Assembly: GCA_025456385.1 (NCBI GenBank)
Contig: JALOKS010000061.1
Coordinates: 1-10,789 of the forward strand
DNA: 10,789 nt
Reading direction: 5' to 3'
Source of the DNA: Thermoanaerobaculales bacterium
GTDB taxonomy: Bacteria > Acidobacteriota > Thermoanaerobaculia > Thermoanaerobaculales > Sulfomarinibacteraceae
Shown here: positions 1-7,649 of the stretch, one piece after another
How positions within the stretch are numbered: the first letter of the stretch is position 1
Layout: every line of letters starts with the position of its first letter
Program-made: the position numbers and the translations under genes
Notes under the pieces: model-generated
Database searches by the model: none
Told to the model about the DNA's origin: nothing
The model's input: the letters and a program-made list of their open reading frames with translations, nothing else

Positions 1-882
1 TTTCTGGACCTCGGAAACGACCCAGTTCTCGAAGAGCGCTCCACGGAGAGGGTGGCTCCGAAGCTGAGAGTGCTCGGTGATTCCCAGGAGCGCGCATGCA
101 AGGCCGGTGTCGTTGAAGTACAGCTTGGGCGTCTTGACCGCGCGCGACCTGAGGTTGGTGTGAAACGGCCGCAGTCGGAAGACGAGAAAGCCGGTTTCCA
201 GGACGGACAACCACGCTCGGGCGGTATTGGCCGAGATTCCGGCGTCGGCGCCGAGCCGTGAGAAGTTCGTGAGCTGGCCAACCTGGCCCGCGGTGAGCTC
301 GAGGAACGTCTGAAACGCACGGAGATCCGCGACGTTGATGATCTGGCGGACGTCACGCTCCAAGGTGGTGGTGATGTAGGCGCGGTACCAGTCGAACGGC
401 TCGATACCACGTTCGTGGATTGCCGGATAGGACCCTGCCTGGATGGTCTCGACGAGCGACGTCGGCGGATCGGCAAACCGCAAGATCTCCTCATGTCCGC
501 ACGGCATCAGGTAGGCCACCGCAGTGCGTCCGGCAAGCGATTGGCTCACGGACTCGAGGAGAGCGAAGTTGGCCGATCCCGTGAGGATGTAGTGTCCGGG
601 CACGGGATTCGCGTCAACCTCCACTTGGAGGTATGACAGAAGCTCCGGGACCCGCTGCACCTCGTCGAGGATGACCGGCGGACGGTGCTCCTCCAGAAAT
701 CCACGCGGATCCTCCGTCGCGAACGTGCGAACATCCGGCGCCTCGAGCGAGACGTACCGGTGGTCGCGGAATACCATCCGGCACAAGGTTGTCTTGCCTG
801 ACTGGCGCGGGCCGGTCAGCGTCACCACCGGGAAGGTGCCGGCCATCGACTCGATCTTCGAAGCCAGAGTGCGTGTGATCAC
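1..882 (-). CDS. AAA-type ATPase with DUF4143-family architecture (partial, C-terminus beyond window)
   Basis: The minus-strand frame stays open from a GTG at 880-882 to the window edge, giving 294 residues. Walker A (GPRQSGKTT) lies at residues 24-32, Walker B (VILDEVQRVPEL) at about 70-81 and a sensor-like LTGSANF at 100-106. The opening ITRTLASKI and the FENWVVSEVQK at the truncated end match the pattern of the ATPase/DUF4143 family, whose members usually run to roughly 380-400 residues, so about a quarter is missing. The GTG is chosen because the family begins a few residues before the 'RTL' motif; no good Shine-Dalgarno precedes it, and an in-frame TTG at 907-909 is an alternative. The cellular role of the family is poorly known; members are common accessory genes often thought to be horizontally spread. 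It is the same strand as the redox operon but separated by an AT-rich gap, so it is probably transcribed independently. Confidence 0.85.
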   Translation of the reverse strand, partial: MITRTLASKIESMAGTFPVVTLTGPRQSGKTTLCRMVFRDHRYVSLEAPDVRTFATEDPRGFLEEHRPPVILDEVQRVPELLSYLQVEVDANPVPGHYILTGSANFALLESVSQSLAGRTAVAYLMPCGHEEILRFADPPTSLVETIQAGSYPAIHERGIEPFDWYRAYITTTLERDVRQIINVADLRAFQTFLELTAGQVGQLTNFSRLGADAGISANTARAWLSVLETGFLVFRLRPFHTNLRSRAVKTPKLYFNDTGLACALLGITEHSQLRSHPLRGALFENWVVSEVQK

Positions 883-904
883 GGAGTCAGCATACCTGTA
901 CTCG

Positions 905-960
905 CACAAATTCGCAATCTGATTGCAGATTTGTTTAAATTGTTCTAAATAATATACTTA
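905..960. promoter_or_regulatory. AT-rich island upstream of the ATPase gene with a dyad symmetry
   Basis: This stretch is strikingly AT-rich compared with everything to its right and sits just upstream of the ATPase start. It contains the perfect inverted repeat AATCTG-ATTG-CAGATT at 916-931 and an outer pair CAAAT (907-911) / ATTTG (929-933). A TATTAT hexamer on the minus strand (949-954) could be a -10 box, but no matching -35 was found. Promoter/operator function is inferred from position and composition only. Confidence 0.35.
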
Positions 961-987
961 TTTCTGAAGTCTTGGCGAGATCTCCTA

Positions 988-1004
988 CCGGGCGTGCGGC
1001 CCGG
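988..1004 (-). terminator. GC-rich hairpin downstream of the redox operon, possible transcription end
   Basis: CCGGGC (988-993) and GCCCGG (999-1004) form a perfect 6-bp stem with a 5-nt loop, about 65 nt past the last operon stop codon in the direction of transcription. There is no T tract after it, so it is not a classical intrinsic terminator. It could be a weak or Rho-assisted end, or a chance palindrome in GC-rich DNA. Confidence 0.25.
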
Positions 1005-1040
1005 GCTGCCGTGTGCCGCGACACCATCGGGCGGGCGGAA

Positions 1041-1096
1041 CGTTCTGGGCTGCCAGCGTTTCAACGTTCAAACGTCTGGACGTTCCAGCGATTCCG
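1041..1096. repeat. Degenerate 8-bp-periodic repeat spanning the end of the HdrBC gene
   Basis: CGT recurs with exact 8-nt spacing at 1057, 1065, 1073 and 1081, with units such as CGTTTCAA, CGTTCAAA and CGTTCCAG. A further in-phase unit, CGTTCTGG, starts at 1041 and a degraded one at 1089. The repeat covers the stop codon at 1068-1070, so the last several codons of the HdrBC-like protein lie inside it. CTGGA/TCCAG at 1076-1088 forms a small inverted repeat. No function is recognised. Confidence 0.55.
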
Positions 1097-2258
1097 CGAG
1101 CAGCTCCGCGACGTCCCGGACCTCGAGCGCGAGGTCCATGGTCTTGACCGAGTCCTCGAACATCTGCAGGCAGTAGGGACAGGCGACGGCGAGGATGTCG
1201 GCGCCGGTGGCGGCCGCCTGCTGGACGCGGATGTCCGACAGGCGCTCGCCCTTGGCGCGCTCGATCCACATCCCGCCCGAGCCGCCGCCGCAGCACAGGC
1301 TGTACTCGCGGGCGTAGTGCGGGATCTCGAGGAGCTCGAGGTCGGGGATCGCCCGCAGCACCGCGCGCGGCTCGTCGTAGACGCCGCTCGCCCGGCCGAG
1401 GGTGCAGGGGTCGTGGTAGACCACCTTCTTGCCGAGCGCTTTCGCAGGCCGCAGGCGCTGGTCCGCGATCAGGCGGGCGAAGAGCTGGGTCTGGTGCAGG
1501 GCCTGGAAGCCCGCGTCGAACTCGGAGTACTCCTTCCTGAAGGTCAGGAGACAGTGCGGCGAGGTGCAGACCGCCGTGCGCACCCCGGCCTCGGTGTAGA
1601 TCGAGGCGTTGCCGCCCGCGACCTGCTGGAAGACCTCCTCGGCGCCGACCCGGCGGATGGCCTCGCCGCAGCAGGACTCGGCCTCGCCGAGGATGCCGAA
1701 GGTGACACCCGCGCTGCGCAGGACGTTGACGGTCGCCGCGGCGACCTTCTTCGCCCGCGGGTCGTAGGACGGCACGCAGCAGGGGGAGTAGAGGACGTCC
1801 ATGTCGGGGGTGAAGGCCTGGACCTCGAGCGCCTCCGCCCACTGGCCGCGGTTCTCGCGCGGCTCGCCGAAGGGGTTGCCGGAGCTCGCGATGCGGCCCA
1901 CCGCGTCGGCGAGCTGCGACGGGTAGGAGCCGTACTCGACCAGGATGCGGCGGATGCCGCGCATGATGGTCGGCATCGAGACCTCGTGCGGGCACCAGGT
2001 CGAGCACGACTCGCAGCCGACGCAGCGGTAGACCTCTTCGACCTCGCGCTCGATCTGCTCGGCGTCCTCCGAGGTCATGATCGCCCCGAACTTCACCGAC
2101 TGCGGCGTGCGGTAGACCGGGAAGAGCACGGTCTCGACGTGCGACCACGGGCAGACCGCCATGCACTTGCCGCACTGGTAGCACTTGTAGGCGTCGCCGC
2201 CGCCCATGTCGAGGATCGCATCGCGGATGTCCCAGTCGGGTCGGATTCTCGCGTCCAT
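1068..2258 (-). CDS. HdrC-HdrB fusion (HdrD-like), CCG-domain heterodisulfide-reductase-related subunit
   Basis: This 396-residue protein probably performs the terminal reduction (disulfide or another acceptor) of the soluble Hdr/Flx complex. The N-terminal HdrC-like part has two ferredoxin motifs, C26/C29/C32/C36 and C79/C82/C85/C89. The C-terminal HdrB-like part has two CCG domains: C160-C161, C196-C197-G, C231/C236, then C285, C322-C323-G, C360/C363. The second fits the CCG spacing that binds the non-cubane clusters of HdrB; in the first the last pair is CxxxxC rather than CxxC. No transmembrane segment is seen and there is no HdrE-type membrane partner here. The ATG at 2256-2258 is preferred because a GGGAG lies about 10 nt upstream; a GTG at 2265-2267 adds three residues but sits almost on top of that GGGAG. 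It begins 28 nt after flxA and is the last operon gene. Glycolate/lactate-oxidase-type Fe-S subunits share the CCG fold, but the neighbours favour Hdr. Confidence 0.88.
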   Translation of the reverse strand: MDARIRPDWDIRDAILDMGGGDAYKCYQCGKCMAVCPWSHVETVLFPVYRTPQSVKFGAIMTSEDAEQIEREVEEVYRCVGCESCSTWCPHEVSMPTIMRGIRRILVEYGSYPSQLADAVGRIASSGNPFGEPRENRGQWAEALEVQAFTPDMDVLYSPCCVPSYDPRAKKVAAATVNVLRSAGVTFGILGEAESCCGEAIRRVGAEEVFQQVAGGNASIYTEAGVRTAVCTSPHCLLTFRKEYSEFDAGFQALHQTQLFARLIADQRLRPAKALGKKVVYHDPCTLGRASGVYDEPRAVLRAIPDLELLEIPHYAREYSLCCGGGSGGMWIERAKGERLSDIRVQQAAATGADILAVACPYCLQMFEDSVKTMDLALEVRDVAELLAESLERPDV

Positions 2259-2286
2259 GGCCGTCACGCTCCCATCTGTGCCTCGA

Positions 2287-3159
2287 TCAGTAGTCCTTCG
2301 GCAGCTCGTTGAGCTCGGCCCAGGTCACCACCGGCCCGTCGCGGCAGACCGAGAACGGGCCGACGTAGCAGCGGCCGCAGTGGCCGATGCCGCACTTCAT
2401 CTTGTTCTCCAGCGTCGTCACCACCTGCTCCGGGCGGTAGCCGAGCTTGCCGAGGCTGAGGAACAGGTAGTGCAGCATCACCGGCGGCCCGCAGGCGACG
2501 ACGATGCGGTCGGCGGGGTCGAGGGCCAGCTTCTCGAAGACGTTGGGCAGCAGGCCGACCTCGCCGTCCCAGCCCTCGCCCTCGCCCCCGGGGTCGACGC
2601 AGCGCACCACCCGCACGCCCTGCACCGCCTGCCAGGAGGGCATCTCCTCCTTGTAGACCATGTCGGCGACGGTGCGGGCGCCGTTGAGGATCAGCACCTC
2701 GCCGAACTCGGCCTTGCGGTCGAGGGTCTCGAGCATCGCCGAGCGCAGCGCCGCCATGCCGATGCCGCCGCCGATGTAGACCAGGTGCTTGCCCCGCCAG
2801 TCGTCGAGCGGGAAGTGGTTGCCGTAGGGCCCGCGGAAGCCGACGGTCTGCCCCGTGGACAGCGCGCGCAGCGCGTTGGTGACCTTGCCGATGGCGCGGA
2901 AGGTGCACTCGATGGTCGGCGGCTCGGCGCCGCCGTTGGGGTGCCACGGCTTGTTGGCGAGCGCGAAGACCGACTCGCCGGCGCCGAAGACCGTGAACTG
3001 TCCGAACTGGCCCGGCCGCCAGCCGGTGAAGGCGCGCGCCTCCCCGGCGTCGGCGAACTGCAGCTTCAGCGTCCGCACGTCGGGCGTCTCGTCGGCGAAG
3101 CCGGCAATCCGCATCAGATTCGGGTGGTAGAGGTTGGGGACTGCTTCAGCGGGCTGCAT
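2287..3159 (-). CDS. flxA: FlxA-like FAD/NAD(P)-binding oxidoreductase subunit with 2Fe-2S site
   Basis: This 290-residue protein belongs to the ferredoxin-reductase-like group that includes PyrK and the gamma subunit of sulfhydrogenase. It is expected to move hydride-derived electrons between NAD(P)H and the Fe-S partners through FAD. Visible features are RPGQF (48-52) in the flavin-binding barrel, a GGGIGMAALRS nucleotide-binding loop (130-140), CGPP (223-226) in the NAD(P) domain, and a C-terminal 2Fe-2S cysteine set C256, C261, C264 and C272. Length is normal for the family. The ATG overlaps the end of flxB by 14 nt and is preceded by AGGAGG, which fixes the start. Next to hdrA and an MvhD domain it corresponds to FlxA of the FlxABCD-HdrABC system. 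Sulfhydrogenase gamma is the main alternative, but no hydrogenase large or small subunit is present. Confidence 0.87.
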   Translation of the reverse strand: MQPAEAVPNLYHPNLMRIAGFADETPDVRTLKLQFADAGEARAFTGWRPGQFGQFTVFGAGESVFALANKPWHPNGGAEPPTIECTFRAIGKVTNALRALSTGQTVGFRGPYGNHFPLDDWRGKHLVYIGGGIGMAALRSAMLETLDRKAEFGEVLILNGARTVADMVYKEEMPSWQAVQGVRVVRCVDPGGEGEGWDGEVGLLPNVFEKLALDPADRIVVACGPPVMLHYLFLSLGKLGYRPEQVVTTLENKMKCGIGHCGRCYVGPFSVCRDGPVVTWAELNELPKDY

Positions 3160-4210
3160 CGGCGCCCTCCTCCTGGATCGCCGCGGCGGCCGCGGTCACG
3201 ATCTGCGAGATGTCGAGGCCCGCCGGGCACAGCGCGACGCAGCGGCCGCAGCCGACGCAGCGGAAGTGCGCCTCGCCCTCGGCGGTGAAGGCGAACTTGT
3301 GCAGCACCCGCTGCCGGTAGCGCCCGCCGCGGGTCGCGCGCGGGTTGTGGCCCGAGGCGTGGAGGGTGAAGGGCACGAAGGTGCAGGCGTCCCACGAGCG
3401 GCACTGCTCGCCGCACCAGGCGTTGGCCTCGTGGTTCATGTCGAAGCACGAGCACGAGGGGCAGACGTAGGCGCAGATGCTGCAGCCGAGGCAGTGCGCC
3501 GCGAGGCGGTCCCAGGAGGGGCTCGCGAAGCCCCCCTCCAGCACCTTCGCCCACTCCTGCGGCACCGGGTTGCGGCCGATCTGGGCCGCGACCTCCCGTT
3601 CGAGGGCCGCGACGCGCTCGCCGCTCTCGGCCGGCGGCGCGCTCCACCCGGCCGCGGCCTCCCCGACCAGCGCCTCGCCCTTCCCGCTGAGCACGCGCAG
3701 CAGCCACCCGCCGTCGAGCGGCACCAGCTGCAGGTCGGCCGCCTCCTCGCCCACCGGCGAGCCGCCGACGGCGGTGCAGAAGCACTCGGGGTCGGCGGCG
3801 GCGCAGCCCGCGGTGACGACGGTCGTCGCCTCGCGGCGGGCGGCGTAGAGGGGGTCGGTGCGGCCGCTGAGGAAGATCTCGTCGAGCCGCGCGAGGCCGG
3901 CGGCGTCGCAGCTCCGCACCCCGAACAGCACCTGCGGACGCTCGGGGCGCGGCGGGTCGGTGATCGCCACCGCGTCGCCCTTGAAGCTGTAGGAGTAGAG
4001 CGCCTCGGTGCGCGGGAAGAGGAACTCCTTCGGCGACCAGCGGGCCTTGCCGCGCGGCTCGAGCACCGCCTGCCCGGCCGCCGCGAGCGGGCGGTAGACC
4101 ACCACCCCGTCCTCGGCCACCGGCGCCACCACCGTCCGCTCGCCTGCGATCAGGTCCTGAAGCCAGGCACGCAGCTCCGTCTCGTTCAGCACCCAGGCCG
4201 TGCGGTCCAT
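3146..4210 (-). CDS. flxB: FlxB-like 4Fe-4S dicluster electron-transfer subunit
   Basis: A 354-residue protein whose last third carries two ferredoxin motifs, C240/C243/C246/C250 and C318/C321/C324/C328, with additional cysteines between them (C253, C255, C266, C270, C276). The N-terminal two thirds contain SPKEFLFPRTE (59-69) and FGVRSCDAAGL (96-106), typical of the family shared by FlxB, the sulfhydrogenase beta subunit and anaerobic sulfite reductase subunit A. It likely passes electrons between the FlxA flavoprotein and the MvhD/HdrA side. The frame is open further upstream, but the ATG at 4208-4210 is chosen because it lies 10 nt after the previous stop and follows a GAGGTGG ribosome-binding site; homologous-looking sequence also begins there. 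No sulfite reductase or hydrogenase genes are adjacent, so the Flx assignment is preferred. Confidence 0.85.
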   Translation of the reverse strand: MDRTAWVLNETELRAWLQDLIAGERTVVAPVAEDGVVVYRPLAAAGQAVLEPRGKARWSPKEFLFPRTEALYSYSFKGDAVAITDPPRPERPQVLFGVRSCDAAGLARLDEIFLSGRTDPLYAARREATTVVTAGCAAADPECFCTAVGGSPVGEEAADLQLVPLDGGWLLRVLSGKGEALVGEAAAGWSAPPAESGERVAALEREVAAQIGRNPVPQEWAKVLEGGFASPSWDRLAAHCLGCSICAYVCPSCSCFDMNHEANAWCGEQCRSWDACTFVPFTLHASGHNPRATRGGRYRQRVLHKFAFTAEGEAHFRCVGCGRCVALCPAGLDISQIVTAAAAAIQEEGADAAR

Positions 4211-4220
4211 CAGTTCCACC

Positions 4221-5636
4221 TCACAGGATGAACTCCTCCGGATCTTCCATGCGGAAGTCGACGAGCGCCGCCTTCTCTCCCGGCTCGAGCCCGGCGGCTC
4301 CGAAGTGGCGCTCGACCTCGAGCGCGAGCTTGCGGTTGATGAGATCGAGGCGGATGTCGGCCGGGCAGACGCGCGCGCACTCGTCGCAGCCGGTGCAGCG
4401 GCCGGCGAGGTGCATGGCGCGGACGACGTTCCACACTCCGTTGCCGCGCGCGTCGATCGTCGTCGGCACCCACTGCGGGCGGTGCTTGTCGGCGACGCAG
4501 GTCGAGCAGTAGCAGAGCGGGCACACCGCGCGGCAGGCGTAGCAGCGGAGGCAGCGCGCGAACTGGCGCTGCCAGTAGAGCCAGCGCTCGCCGGCCGGCA
4601 GCGACTCGATGGCGGCGATCTGGCGGTCGCGCGCGTCGTCGGTGTCGGCGGCCGGAGCCGCCGCCCCGCTTCCACCCTCGGACACCCCCGCCGGCGTCAG
4701 CAGCAGGTCGCAGGCCGGGTGCGGCGCGCCGCTGCAGCCGAGGCACTTGGCGGCGAGCGCGCCCTCCGGGCGCACCCCCGGGCACTGCAGGCCCACGAGC
4801 AGGAGCCGCTCGCGCGCGACCTGGCCTTCGCGGATGAGGCCGGTGAGGGCGTGGAGCTCGCAGGCCTTGACCACGAGCGCCGCCTTCTCCGCCCGCTGGA
4901 GCGCCGTCGCCGCGTAGGTCACGAGGTTGTTGAGAGCGCCCTCCCCCCACTCGAGCTCGCGGCACTCGGCCGCCGTCGCGGCCATCACCGGCACCAGCCG
5001 GCCCGGCAGCGAGCCACGCCGGTGGCCGATCACGACCCCGGCGCGGCCGCTCTCGAGGAGCTCGGCCGCGGTCCGGCGGAGGTGGTCGCGGAGGGCTTCG
5101 GCGTCGGCCGCCGAAATCTCCTCGGGGCCATCGCCCTCCGCCGCCGGCAGCGCCGGGCCCTCCCAACCGTCGGCCGCGGGCGGCCGCGGCAGCGGGCCCG
5201 CCGCGGTGACCGCCGCGCTCACGTCCTTCACGACCCGCGCCCACTTGTGCCCCTCCGCGGCCGACACCCAGGCGAAGTGCAGCCGCCTCAGGTCGATCCC
5301 GAGGAAGTCCATGAGCGAGCGGAAGATCGTGAAGCGGCGGCGGGCGACCAGGTTGCCCTGCACGTAGTGGCAGTCACCGGGGTGGCAGCCCGAGACCAGC
5401 ACCCCGTCCGCGCCCTGCTCGAAGGCGCGCAGGATCATCAGCGGGCTCATGCGCCCGGTGCAGGGGAAGCGCACCATGCGCACCGTCGCCGGGTACTCGA
5501 GGCGGGTGGTACCGGCCATGTCGGCGCCGGTGTAGGTGCACCAGTTGCAGACCAGGGCCACGATCTGAGGCTGCCAGCCGTCGGGGACGGCGGCCGCGCC
5601 GGCGTGGCGGACAGCGCTCGTTTGCAGGTCGCTCAT
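4221..5636 (-). CDS. MvhD (FlxD) / FrhB-like / FlxC-like dicluster ferredoxin fusion
   Basis: This 471-residue protein joins three parts. Residues about 22-147 are an MvhD-type domain (C30, C33, C59, C84, C89; VSGCHPGDCHY), the small Fe-S subunit that docks hydrogenases or Flx onto HdrA. Residues about 178-310 resemble the coenzyme F420 hydrogenase/dehydrogenase beta (FrhB/FdhB) N-terminal region, with VVIGHRRG, VVKACELHAL and VGLQCPGV plus C298, C301 and C309. Residues about 355-435 are a two-cluster ferredoxin (C362/C365/C368/C372, extra C375/C377/C380, and C414/C417/C420/C424). A low-complexity Ala/Pro/Gly linker (about 145-175) separates the MvhD domain, and a second (about 318-335) precedes the ferredoxin. 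It likely bridges HdrA to FlxA/FlxB. The ATG overlaps the hdrA stop as ATGA and follows GGAGGTG at good spacing. In the Desulfovibrio Flx system FlxC and FlxD are separate polypeptides, so a fusion is plausible; exact domain borders are estimates. Confidence 0.85.
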   Translation of the reverse strand: MSDLQTSAVRHAGAAAVPDGWQPQIVALVCNWCTYTGADMAGTTRLEYPATVRMVRFPCTGRMSPLMILRAFEQGADGVLVSGCHPGDCHYVQGNLVARRRFTIFRSLMDFLGIDLRRLHFAWVSAAEGHKWARVVKDVSAAVTAAGPLPRPPAADGWEGPALPAAEGDGPEEISAADAEALRDHLRRTAAELLESGRAGVVIGHRRGSLPGRLVPVMAATAAECRELEWGEGALNNLVTYAATALQRAEKAALVVKACELHALTGLIREGQVARERLLLVGLQCPGVRPEGALAAKCLGCSGAPHPACDLLLTPAGVSEGGSGAAAPAADTDDARDRQIAAIESLPAGERWLYWQRQFARCLRCYACRAVCPLCYCSTCVADKHRPQWVPTTIDARGNGVWNVVRAMHLAGRCTGCDECARVCPADIRLDLINRKLALEVERHFGAAGLEPGEKAALVDFRMEDPEEFIL

Positions 5637-7648
5637 CGTCCCAGCACCTCCGGCAGCGGTCCCAGCGCCCCGAGCTGGGCGAAGACCTGCTCGTCCGAGT
5701 AGCCCGCGACGTCGATGAAGCCGCCGCGGCAGGTCACGGCGCAGAGGCCGCAGCCCTCACACATGGCCGGGTTCGACCACGCCACGTAGCGCTGCAGATT
5801 CCCCTGCCGGTCGCGCACCTCCTGGCGCTCGATGGCGCCGTAGGGACAGACCTGCAGGCACTCGAAGCAACCCGCGCAGGCCGTCTGGTTGACGCTCGCG
5901 GTCGTCGGGTCGCGCTCGAGGGCGTCGTGCGAGAGGAGCTCCATCCCCTTCGCAGCCGCCGCCGAAGCCTGCGCCACGGTGTCGGGAATGTCCTTCGGCG
6001 CCTGCGCGGCGCCGGCGAGGAAGATGCCCGCGGTCAGCGTCTCGACCGGCCGCAGCTTCGGGTGGGCCTCCTTGAGGAACCCGTGCTCGTCGGCGGCGAT
6101 GCGCAGCGTGCCGGCGATCATGCCGTGGTCGGTCGGCTCCATGGCCGAGGCGAGCACCACGAGGTCGGCGTTGATCTCGACCTGCTTGCCGGACAGGGTG
6201 TCGACGCCGAGGACCTTGAGCTTGCCGTCCTCCTCGTACACCTGGCTGACGCGGCCGCGGATGTACATCACCCGCTCCTCCTCCATGGCCCGGTGCACGA
6301 ACTCCTCGTAGCCCTTGCCGCCGGCGCGGATGTCCATGTAGAAGACGAAGGCCCGCGACTCCGGCACCTTGTGGCGCAGCAGCAGGGCGTGCTTCGCGGT
6401 GTACATGCAGCAGATGCGCGAGCAGTAGGGCACCCCGTGCTTGGGGTTGCGCGAGCCCACGCACTGGATGAAGACCACGTCGGCCGGCGTCTTCCCGTCA
6501 GAGGGCCTCCGCACCTCGCCCTCGGTGGGGCCCGAGGCCGACAGCATGCGCTCGAACTCGAGGCCGTCCATGACGTCGGGGTAGACCCCGTAGCCGCACT
6601 CCCGCGCCTGTTGGCCGATCTGCAGGTCGTAGCCGGTGGCGACGATGATGGCGCCGACCCGGCGTTCGACGACCTCCGGCTGCATGTCGAAGTCGATCGC
6701 CCGCGGCTTGCAGACCTCGGCGCAGCGGATGCAGCCGAGGACCCGGAAGCCGGTCGGCGACTGCAGGTTGGCGTTGAGGCAGCGGTCGGCGTCGAGGGTG
6801 TAGGTGGACGGCACGGCCTGCGGGAAGGGGATGTAGATCGCCTTGCGGGTCGAGAGGCCCATGTCGAACTCGTTGGCGACCGGCGACGGGCAGGCGGCGG
6901 CGCAGTCGCCGCAGGCGGTGCAGTCCTCGATCTTGACGTAGCGCGGCTTCCTCGTGATGCGGACGGTGAAGTTGCCGACGTAGCCCGAGACCGCCTCGAC
7001 CTCGGAGTAGGTCATGAGCTCGATCAGGGGATGGCGCGAGACCTGCACCATCAGCGGGGTCAGGATGCACTGCGAGCAGTCGAGGGTCGGGAAGGTCTCC
7101 GACAGACGCGACATGTTGCCGCCGAGCGAGGGCTGGCGCTCGACCAGCACCACCGGCTGCCCCGAGTTGGCGATGTCGAGAGCGGCGCGGATGCCCGCGA
7201 CGCCGCCGCCGATCACCAGCGCGCGCTTGGTCACCGGCACCTCGATCGGATCGAGCGGCTTCGCGCGCTTGACCCGTTCGACCGCCGCCGCCACAGTCTG
7301 GCAGGCCTTGGCGGAGGCCGCGATCGGGTCGCGGTGGACCCACGAGCAGTGCTCGCGGATGTTCGCGATCTCGACCAGGTGCGGGTTGAGGCCGGCCTGC
7401 GCGGCGGCGGCGCGGAAGGTCGGCTCGTGGAGCTGCGGCGAGCAGGCGGCGATCACCACCCGGTCGAGGCCGTGCTCGCGGATGGCGTCGATCACCAGCT
7501 GCTGGCCGGGCGCCGAGCACATGTAGGGGTAGTGCTCGGTGACGGCGGCTCCCGGCACCTCGTGCGCGAAGTCGACGACCTCCTGCACCTTGACGTTGCG
7601 GGCGATGTTCTCCCCGCAGTGGCAGACGAAGACCCCGACCTTGGCCAT
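5633..7648 (-). CDS. hdrA: HdrA-like FAD-containing electron-bifurcating subunit, CoB-CoM heterodisulfide reductase family
   Basis: A 671-residue HdrA, the flavin-bifurcating hub of Hdr complexes. The N-terminal domain has VCHCG (8-12), C44, AACSP (68-72) and C101. A thioredoxin-reductase-like FAD domain follows, with GGGVAG (147-152), LGGNMS (175-180) and LDCSQC (189-194). Within it sits an inserted ferredoxin domain with C243/C246/C249/C253 and C290/C306/C309/C313. The family signature CVGSR (396-400) and YCSRICCMYTAKHA (408-421) is intact. The C-terminus carries a further two-cluster ferredoxin, C591/C594/C597/C601 and C630/C633/C636/C640. All cluster sites appear complete. It starts 1 nt after korC with a GGGGAG site, and its stop overlaps the next ATG. 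QmoA and BamE are related, but QmoA lacks this N-terminal domain and the neighbours point to Hdr/Flx. It likely acts in the cytoplasm, splitting or merging electrons between NAD(P)H, ferredoxin and the HdrBC acceptor. Confidence 0.93.
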   Translation of the reverse strand: MAKVGVFVCHCGENIARNVKVQEVVDFAHEVPGAAVTEHYPYMCSAPGQQLVIDAIREHGLDRVVIAACSPQLHEPTFRAAAAQAGLNPHLVEIANIREHCSWVHRDPIAASAKACQTVAAAVERVKRAKPLDPIEVPVTKRALVIGGGVAGIRAALDIANSGQPVVLVERQPSLGGNMSRLSETFPTLDCSQCILTPLMVQVSRHPLIELMTYSEVEAVSGYVGNFTVRITRKPRYVKIEDCTACGDCAAACPSPVANEFDMGLSTRKAIYIPFPQAVPSTYTLDADRCLNANLQSPTGFRVLGCIRCAEVCKPRAIDFDMQPEVVERRVGAIIVATGYDLQIGQQARECGYGVYPDVMDGLEFERMLSASGPTEGEVRRPSDGKTPADVVFIQCVGSRNPKHGVPYCSRICCMYTAKHALLLRHKVPESRAFVFYMDIRAGGKGYEEFVHRAMEEERVMYIRGRVSQVYEEDGKLKVLGVDTLSGKQVEINADLVVLASAMEPTDHGMIAGTLRIAADEHGFLKEAHPKLRPVETLTAGIFLAGAAQAPKDIPDTVAQASAAAAKGMELLSHDALERDPTTASVNQTACAGCFECLQVCPYGAIERQEVRDRQGNLQRYVAWSNPAMCEGCGLCAVTCRGGFIDVAGYSDEQVFAQLGALGPLPEVLGR

Positions 7649-7649
7649 C

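Noticed and set aside
972..2312. A 446-codon plus-strand open frame opposite the HdrBC gene
   Set aside because: Same shadow pattern; the minus-strand product has complete ferredoxin and CCG motifs.
2287..4210. Sulfhydrogenase or anaerobic sulfite reductase operon (flxA/flxB resemble their electron-transfer subunits)
   Set aside because: No NiFe hydrogenase subunits and no siroheme sulfite reductase subunit are encoded nearby; hdrA and MvhD context fits Flx-Hdr better.
3146..4675. A longer flxB frame starting inside the upstream fusion gene (509 codons)
   Set aside because: The extra N-terminus is Arg/Ser/Ala-rich shadow sequence; a good ribosome-binding site and conserved start of homology lie at the ATG at 4210.
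4200..5702. A 500-codon plus-strand open frame opposite the MvhD/FlxC fusion gene
   Set aside because: Low-complexity composition, no motif, and the opposite strand codes for a protein with many intact cysteine motifs.
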